A stretch of 12,803 nucleotides of DNA from an uncultured Clostridia bacterium (GTDB taxonomy: Bacteria > Bacillota > Clostridia > UMGS1810): assembly GCA_937959315.1 (NCBI GenBank), contig CALGRC010000186.1, positions 1 to 12,803 of the forward strand. The letters are read 5' to 3'. This document shows positions 7,985 through 12,803 of this stretch, in pieces (within the stretch, counting starts at the first letter, position 1; each line of letters opens with the position of its first letter). Both the position numbers and the translations under genes were made by a program. The notes under the pieces are model-generated. The model ran no database searches, had not been told where the DNA came from, and worked only from the letters and a program-made list of their open reading frames with translations.

Positions 7985-9745
7985 ATGAAATATATAGCTA
8001 ATGGTTATCAATTTGAATCGGATTCAGAATATGACATTACACTGACTGTACAAGAGGAGAGCGCTGTACGTACGGTTATAAAAATATGCATTGATTTTCA
8101 CGGTCAGGTAATTCCGAAGTCCGTTAAAATCAGATGGAGAACTCCTTGCGGCAGGGTTTACGCGATGTGGAACTGCTTGGATAACCGTAGTCGGTCGCTC
8201 TGCCCCGACTGGGCGATGGCTTGTAATGCCTCCAGGGCGGTGTCGGGGATGCCTCTGCAATGCTATATCGGCAGAAGGGGAGAAAACATCATAACTACAG
8301 CATTGTCAGATGTAAGCACACCCGTTTGGCTGCGCTCGGGAGTTGTCGAAGAAACAGCGGAAATAGCGTGGGAACTAGTACTTTTTCCTGAATTGCCTGG
8401 TGAAATGAGTGAATATTCCGCCTATCTTTTACTGGATGCTAATGAGGTGCCCTATCAGGAAAGTATCAATCGGGTAAGCAGGTGGTGGGAGAAGTTTGGA
8501 TATGTAAACGGCAATACGCCGCCAGAGGCGTTTGATTCTGTTTATTCCACATGGTATTCCTATCATCAGAATGTAACATCAGATGTGTTGATAGAGGAAT
8601 TAAAGGCGGCAGCGCAGCTTGGTATAAAAACCGTCATTGTGGATGATGGCTGGCAGACGGAAGATAATGGAAGAGGATATGCGCATTGCGGGATATGGAA
8701 ACCTGCGGCGACGAAAATTGCCGATATGAAAGCTTTTACAGAGCAGGTTCATAAGCTTGGGATGAAGCTGATGCTCTGGTTTTCCGTGCCGTTTGTGGGG
8801 CTCCATTCAGAGATATACGAACGATTTAAGAATCAGGTGCTTGGCCCAGGAGACGGCAATGCGGTTGTACTTGACCCGCGTTATCCAGAGGTTCGTAAAT
8901 ATTTGATACAGTCCTATGAATACGCGGTAACCCGGTGGAAAATCGATGGGTTGAAACTTGATTTTATCGACTCGTTCAGGCTGACAGAGAGTAGCAACAC
9001 ATTTTCGCCGGAAATGGATACCGCTTCGGTAGACGAAGGGGTTTGCTTGCTTTTAGAGGAAGTTAACAAGGCTCTTACTAAGCTGAATCCAAATATCCTG
9101 ATTGAGTTTCGGCAGAGCTATATTGGGCCCGTTATGCTCAAGTACGGAAACATGCTGCGTGCAGCGGATTGCCCAATGGATGCGCCGACAAATAGAGTAA
9201 GTGTAATCAATCTCAGAATGACATCGGGCAACCGCGCGGTACATTCGGATATGCTGATGTGGGAATTATCAGAGTCGGCAGAAAAAGCTGCAGCGCAGGT
9301 GATAGCTGTTTTGTTTTCAGTGCCTCAGATTTCGGTCAGAATTAATGAGCTGCCCGAGGCACAGTATCAAATGCTGAAGCATTATCTGGAATTTTGGCAA
9401 GACAACCGAGAGGTTTTGACCCAGGGTGATTTGAAAGTGAAAAACCCCGAAGCAAATTACAGTATAGTAGTAGCGGAAAAAGGAGAGAAAGCAGTAGCAG
9501 TTGCATATTCGGAGAGTGTTTTGGAGATAGGAAAGCCGTATTCCAGGTTGTCATTTATTAACGGAACGAGTGGCAACAAACTGTATATTGAGAACAACGG
9601 TGCTGACTGTGCATATCATTGCAGAGTATATGACTGTACAGGCAAGGTGGTTTTGGAAAATGAAGTTATGCTTACGAGTGGTATAAATGCCTTCGAGGTT
9701 CCGTTTTCTGGACTGATGAAGTTTCGAAAAAAACTGGGTGTATGA
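7985..9745 (+). CDS. GH36-type alpha-galactosidase-like glycosidase (clan GH-D), cytoplasmic
   Basis: 586 residues, with no signal peptide. Residues about 1-165 form the N-terminal beta-sandwich usual for GH36. From about 180 the (beta/alpha)8 barrel follows, with 'YSTWYSYHQNVT', VDDGWQ (219-224), 'GMKLMLWFSVPFVG', and 'WKIDGLKLDFIDS'. Asp326 in KLDF is the expected nucleophile. Asp395 in 'RAADCPMD' is the expected acid/base; Asp399 is the alternative. The 'EFRQSYIGP' segment (374-382) stands where classical GH36 enzymes have a Cys-Gly-rich loop; I recognise it from a common clostridial GH36-like subgroup. A C-terminal beta-domain ends the protein. Retaining alpha-galactosidase action, or alpha-N-acetylgalactosaminidase, is the likely activity on terminal residues of imported oligosaccharides. 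The family call is strong; the substrate is not settled. An in-frame ATG at 7973 would add four residues. Confidence 0.88.
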   Translation: MKYIANGYQFESDSEYDITLTVQEESAVRTVIKICIDFHGQVIPKSVKIRWRTPCGRVYAMWNCLDNRSRSLCPDWAMACNASRAVSGMPLQCYIGRRGENIITTALSDVSTPVWLRSGVVEETAEIAWELVLFPELPGEMSEYSAYLLLDANEVPYQESINRVSRWWEKFGYVNGNTPPEAFDSVYSTWYSYHQNVTSDVLIEELKAAAQLGIKTVIVDDGWQTEDNGRGYAHCGIWKPAATKIADMKAFTEQVHKLGMKLMLWFSVPFVGLHSEIYERFKNQVLGPGDGNAVVLDPRYPEVRKYLIQSYEYAVTRWKIDGLKLDFIDSFRLTESSNTFSPEMDTASVDEGVCLLLEEVNKALTKLNPNILIEFRQSYIGPVMLKYGNMLRAADCPMDAPTNRVSVINLRMTSGNRAVHSDMLMWELSESAEKAAAQVIAVLFSVPQISVRINELPEAQYQMLKHYLEFWQDNREVLTQGDLKVKNPEANYSIVVAEKGEKAVAVAYSESVLEIGKPYSRLSFINGTSGNKLYIENNGADCAYHCRVYDCTGKVVLENEVMLTSGINAFEVPFSGLMKFRKKLGV

Positions 9746-9969
9746 CAAAGTGAGGGATGTAATTTTAAGAAATAGCAGAGCGGAACAGTACCTTCGGTGT
9801 GTCGAGGAAAAATTTTATTACAAAAAATGTTCTTTCCGAATCAAGCTTTAAAACGGCATTTTGTCACTTTTTGAATTTCTGTTATATGCGGTCCTTCGTC
9901 GGAACGAATAACACTTACGCAAAAGCATAACTAAAAAATACAATACACACCATATGCGGGAGGCAAAAT
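9746..9969 (+). promoter_or_regulatory. 224-base intergenic region with a promoter candidate and inverted repeat
   Basis: This is the longest gap in the window. TTGTCA at 9861-9866 and TATATG at 9883-9888 are 16 bases apart. TG one base before the latter gives an extended -10, a plausible sigma-A promoter for the gene at 9970. Downstream, TTACGC (9915-9920), AAAA, GCATAA (9925-9930) form a near-perfect inverted repeat, with one mismatch pair, that could be an operator or small hairpin. GGGAGG at 9958-9963 is the ribosome site. No convincing terminator is seen. A 33-codon GTG frame at 9750-9851 exists but lacks support. Confidence 0.45.
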
Positions 9970-11448
9970 ATGATGAAAGAAAAACTGAATTTTATACCTG
10001 ATATACCTAATCCTTCTCCGGATTATTACTGCACATGGCAAACGCAGTTATATGCAACAAGCGATGGCAAACCGGAAGGGCAGCGTCGGGCTATGAATGA
10101 ACAGGGGATATTTGACACTGCATTTCCGTTTCATTGGGCTGACTTTTATAAAAAATCCAGACGAGACTTATTCTTTGTAATGGATGACAGCTGGGATGTT
10201 CCACCGAATGGGGATAAAAGCAAGTACGGAAGTTTGATTTTGGATAAAGAAAAATTTTCGGGTTTTTATTCGTCCGGTGATTCCGATGAAGCACTGAAAT
10301 CTTTAAGCGATAAAATTTTATCTTTTGGTTGGAAAGGATTGGGCGGATGGATTTGTGCGCAGGAGTCGCCGGTGGTGATGGACAATACCACATATGATGC
10401 GTATTGGATAGAACGGTTGAAAGCCGCTAGGTATTCAGGTATGCGCTATTGGAAAGTTGACTGGGGATCAAAAGACCAGGACGCAGCGTTTAGAAAAAGG
10501 ATCACAGAACTTGCGCGTAAGTACGCGCCGGATTTGTTTGTGGAACATGCTATGAATGCGGATTTTATATCTTTTTCTGATGTTTTTAGAACGTATGATG
10601 TTCCGGCAATCATGTCCATCCCCATGACATTGGAAAAGCTTGCAGCGGTTTTGAAAAAGGCAAGATATACCGGCGAAGCACTCAGTTTAGTAAATTGCGA
10701 AGATGAGGCTTATATTTCCGCGGCCGGGGGCTTTACGATGGGCATTATGCGTCATCCGTATGCCGGAAATTTTCCAAACGGAAAACCAGATATGTCTTTT
10801 CCGGCGTGCCACAGGGATTTAAAACGAAAAACGGAGGAAGTTTTTCGCGCTGCCAGATATCATCGGATTGCACCGGCATTTGCTGCTGATTCCAAAGAGG
10901 TTTGTATTTCTGAAACGCTGCTTACCGATACCTGGAGATTTGTGGATTCTTTTGCAGAAATGGAAGAATGGTGGTTTTCTCTAGATTCGATAAAGGATTT
11001 CATGAGTAACGGTGTATTGAAAAAAACAGCACCTGCTGCCATAAGCAGGCGCATGCCGCTTCCCCAAATTACACCCGATGAAAACGGTGAAATACCGTAT
11101 GTTGTATGTTCAAAAAATCCAAACGGTGTGGTTTCGGCAGCATTTTTGGCCAGGACAAAGGAACGCAGGTATTACACACCGTTGTGCGATATTACACTTG
11201 ATGCAGGTGAGGCAGAGATTGTGGGCTTGTTTGGATATTTTAAAAGCGTCAGCTTAAAATTTGATGTTTTCATTGAGGGGTGTCGTGTTTTTGTACAAAA
11301 CCTTTCGGATGATTTCTCCTATCATATAACGGAAGCCGTTTTTGTGAGCGGGCATTCGATACATATTCCGTTTTCGGCGATAAAAGAAATTGTTACATCG
11401 GAAGATAAGTCAGAACCAGGGTTTATCATAAAAATAATGAAACACTAG
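9970..11448 (+). CDS. Clan GH-D-like glycosidase (GH27/GH36-like), cytoplasmic
   Basis: 492 residues. GGGAGG at 9958-9963 is six bases before the ATG (a second ATG is the next codon). There is no signal peptide and no large N-terminal beta-domain, so the barrel begins near residue 15. Visible motifs are 'YYCTWQTQ' (19-26), MDDSWD (71-76), 'GWKGLGGWICAQES' (120-133), and YWKVDWG (160-166) with Asp164 as likely nucleophile. RTYD (207-210) has Asp210 as a possible acid/base. Their 46-residue spacing is roughly that of GH27-type enzymes. After a segment rich in Arg and aromatic residues (about 255-300) comes a beta-rich C-terminal domain from about 355. The 'K-x-D-W' strand supports clan D, but the rest fits no GH27 or GH36 consensus I know well. 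Alpha-galactosidase-type action is an inference. The gene follows the regulatory intergenic region and may lead its own transcript with the next gene, 101 bases downstream. Confidence 0.7.
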   Translation: MMKEKLNFIPDIPNPSPDYYCTWQTQLYATSDGKPEGQRRAMNEQGIFDTAFPFHWADFYKKSRRDLFFVMDDSWDVPPNGDKSKYGSLILDKEKFSGFYSSGDSDEALKSLSDKILSFGWKGLGGWICAQESPVVMDNTTYDAYWIERLKAARYSGMRYWKVDWGSKDQDAAFRKRITELARKYAPDLFVEHAMNADFISFSDVFRTYDVPAIMSIPMTLEKLAAVLKKARYTGEALSLVNCEDEAYISAAGGFTMGIMRHPYAGNFPNGKPDMSFPACHRDLKRKTEEVFRAARYHRIAPAFAADSKEVCISETLLTDTWRFVDSFAEMEEWWFSLDSIKDFMSNGVLKKTAPAAISRRMPLPQITPDENGEIPYVVCSKNPNGVVSAAFLARTKERRYYTPLCDITLDAGEAEIVGLFGYFKSVSLKFDVFIEGCRVFVQNLSDDFSYHITEAVFVSGHSIHIPFSAIKEIVTSEDKSEPGFIIKIMKH

Positions 11449-11538
11449 TGGAAGAGTTAGGTAAATGGTACGCAGCAGCGGATAACGGCGGCCAGGTAAA
11501 TTTACTATGATTTGACCGATGCCATGTCAGAAAAGAAA

Positions 11539-11543
11539 GGCGG
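11539..11543 (+). promoter_or_regulatory. Possible ribosome binding site GGCGG for the GH20 gene
   Basis: GGCGG sits within AAAGGCGG, six bases before ATG 11550. It directly abuts the in-frame ATG at 11544, which makes 11550 slightly more likely. The difference is two residues (Met-Lys). Confidence 0.45.
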
Positions 11544-11549
11544 ATGAAA

Positions 11550-12803
11550 ATGTCAGAATTTAGAAAAACAGGCATCATGGTGGATTGTTCCAGAAATGCA
11601 GTGCCTACGGTGAAAACTTTAAAAAGATTTATTGATTTGATGAAGGAAATGGGCTACAATATGCTCATGCTCTACACTGAGGATACCTATGAGGTGGAGG
11701 GACAGCCATATTTTGGTTATCTGCGCGGAAGGTATTCTTGTGAGGAATTAAAGGAAATCGATGACTATTGTTTTGTACGCGGAATTGAATGTATCCCATG
11801 TATTCAAACGCTTGCACATCTGAACGCTTTTGTTAGGTGGAACGAGGTGCAAAAATATACGGACTGCAATGATATTTTGATGGTGGGGGATGATCGAACC
11901 TACAAGCTGATTGATGAAATGTTTGCTTCGCTGTCGAAAACATTTCGTTCTAAAATAATCCATATAGGTATGGACGAGGCGCATATGGTCGGCAGAGGAA
12001 AATATCTTGACAAAAACGGATATGTGCCGCCATACAAAATTATGCAGGAGCATTTGAATAAAGTGCAGAAAATCGCTGACAAATACGGTTATCAAAGTAT
12101 GGTATGGAGCGATATGTTGTTTCGATTGTGCAATAACGGAGCATATTATACGGAAAATCCAGACATTATCGGGCAGGAAGCGAGGGATGTATTACCTGAT
12201 AATGTCATACCAGTATATTGGGATTATACGTCATTGGACAAAGAGCGTTATGACAACATGCTAAAAGCGCATAAACGTCTGAAAACACCGGCATGGTTTG
12301 CGGGCGGGTTATGGAAATGGTCGGGATTTGTGCCGCTGAACGGATTTTCTATCAAGGCAAATATTGCAGCGCTCAAATCCTGCAAAGAACATAATGTGGA
12401 AAATGTATTCTTTACCATGTGGGGGGATAACGGGGCTGAGGCGTCGCTGTTTTCAATTCTGCCGTCTATGTTTTACACCTCACAATTGATAAAGGGAATT
12501 GATAATGAGACAGAAATTAAGGAGAATTTTAAGCAATTTACGGGTATTGCGTTTGATGATTATAGGGCAATCGACATCCCGGAATTTTCTAACATGGCGG
12601 GAAATGAAAGCAAGGTTGTCAATCCATCGAAGTATATGCTGTATAATGACTATTTCTGCGGACTGCATGATGCAATAACCGATGCGAGCAGAAATGAGAT
12701 ATACGCAAGAGCCGGCAAAAAGCTTGCAATGCTTGAAAACAATGAGACCTATGGGTATGTCTTTGCAACAATAAAGGCACTTTGCGATGTTTCGAAATTG
12801 AAA
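11550..12803 (+). CDS. GH20 beta-N-acetylhexosaminidase, 3'-truncated by the window
   Basis: 418 codons are visible with no stop before the window end. There is no signal peptide. The protein starts straight in the barrel ('GIMVDCSRNAVPTV' at 8-21) without the usual GH20b N-terminal domain. Further motifs are LYTEDTYEVE (41-50), FGYLRGRYS (55-63), IQTLAHL (85-91) and HIGMDEAH (138-145). The Asp142-Glu143 pair is the hallmark GH20 dyad: the Asp orients the substrate 2-acetamido group and the Glu is the acid/base. WSDM (186-189) and MWGDNG (290-295) are further barrel-end motifs of this subgroup. The expected reaction is release of terminal beta-GlcNAc or beta-GalNAc by substrate-assisted catalysis. 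The visible C-terminal part (from about 300) is helical, as in the compact GH20 group that includes hexosaminidase D. It lies 101 bases after the clan-D-like gene. The family call is strong; which HexNAc it prefers is unknown. Confidence 0.88.
   Translation, partial: MSEFRKTGIMVDCSRNAVPTVKTLKRFIDLMKEMGYNMLMLYTEDTYEVEGQPYFGYLRGRYSCEELKEIDDYCFVRGIECIPCIQTLAHLNAFVRWNEVQKYTDCNDILMVGDDRTYKLIDEMFASLSKTFRSKIIHIGMDEAHMVGRGKYLDKNGYVPPYKIMQEHLNKVQKIADKYGYQSMVWSDMLFRLCNNGAYYTENPDIIGQEARDVLPDNVIPVYWDYTSLDKERYDNMLKAHKRLKTPAWFAGGLWKWSGFVPLNGFSIKANIAALKSCKEHNVENVFFTMWGDNGAEASLFSILPSMFYTSQLIKGIDNETEIKENFKQFTGIAFDDYRAIDIPEFSNMAGNESKVVNPSKYMLYNDYFCGLHDAITDASRNEIYARAGKKLAMLENNETYGYVFATIKALCDVSKLK

Noticed and set aside
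9750..9851. 33-codon frame starting with GTG in the long intergenic gap
   Set aside because: It has no ribosome site and no recognisable similarity, and its start lies four bases after the previous stop. An open frame of this length is common by chance.
11496..11505. Perfect 10-base palindrome GTAAATTTAC upstream of the GH20 gene
   Set aside because: AT-rich palindromes of this length are expected several times by chance in a window of this size, and there is no promoter near it.

Overview
The window looks like part of a glycan-utilisation locus from a low-to-moderate GC, Gram-positive anaerobe of the Clostridia (Bacillota). The evidence is S-layer homology (SLH) repeats, strong AGGAGG/GGAGG-type ribosome binding sites, Gram-positive signal peptides, and large secreted envelope proteins of a kind common in gut and biomass-degrading Clostridia. 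The genus cannot be told from this sequence. Every credible gene is on the + strand, and the window starts and ends inside genes.

Region 1 (1-7909) encodes the secreted or surface side. It begins with the 3' part of a glycoside-hydrolase-like TIM-barrel protein whose expected catalytic glutamates appear to be replaced. Next comes an SLH-anchored surface protein with three C-terminal SLH repeats after a Gly/Ser linker. A large secreted protein with degenerate N-terminal SLH-like repeats follows, now split in two by a frameshift. Last is a secreted protein with a concanavalin/LamG-like domain and an Ig-like domain.

Region 2 (7985-12803) encodes three glycosidases without signal peptides, presumably cytoplasmic: a GH36-type alpha-galactosidase-like enzyme, a second clan GH-D-like (GH27/GH36-like) enzyme, and a GH20 beta-N-acetylhexosaminidase cut by the window end. 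A 224-base intergenic region before the second of these holds the best promoter candidate in the window and a short inverted repeat.

A reasonable reading is that surface proteins capture or hold a glycan while exo-acting cytoplasmic enzymes remove terminal alpha-galactosyl (or alpha-GalNAc) and beta-HexNAc residues from imported oligosaccharides. No transporter or regulator lies in the window. The most interesting points are the apparently catalytically dead first protein, the frameshift in the third gene, and the weakly classifiable clan-D-like enzyme. I found no mobile elements, RNA genes or CRISPR arrays.
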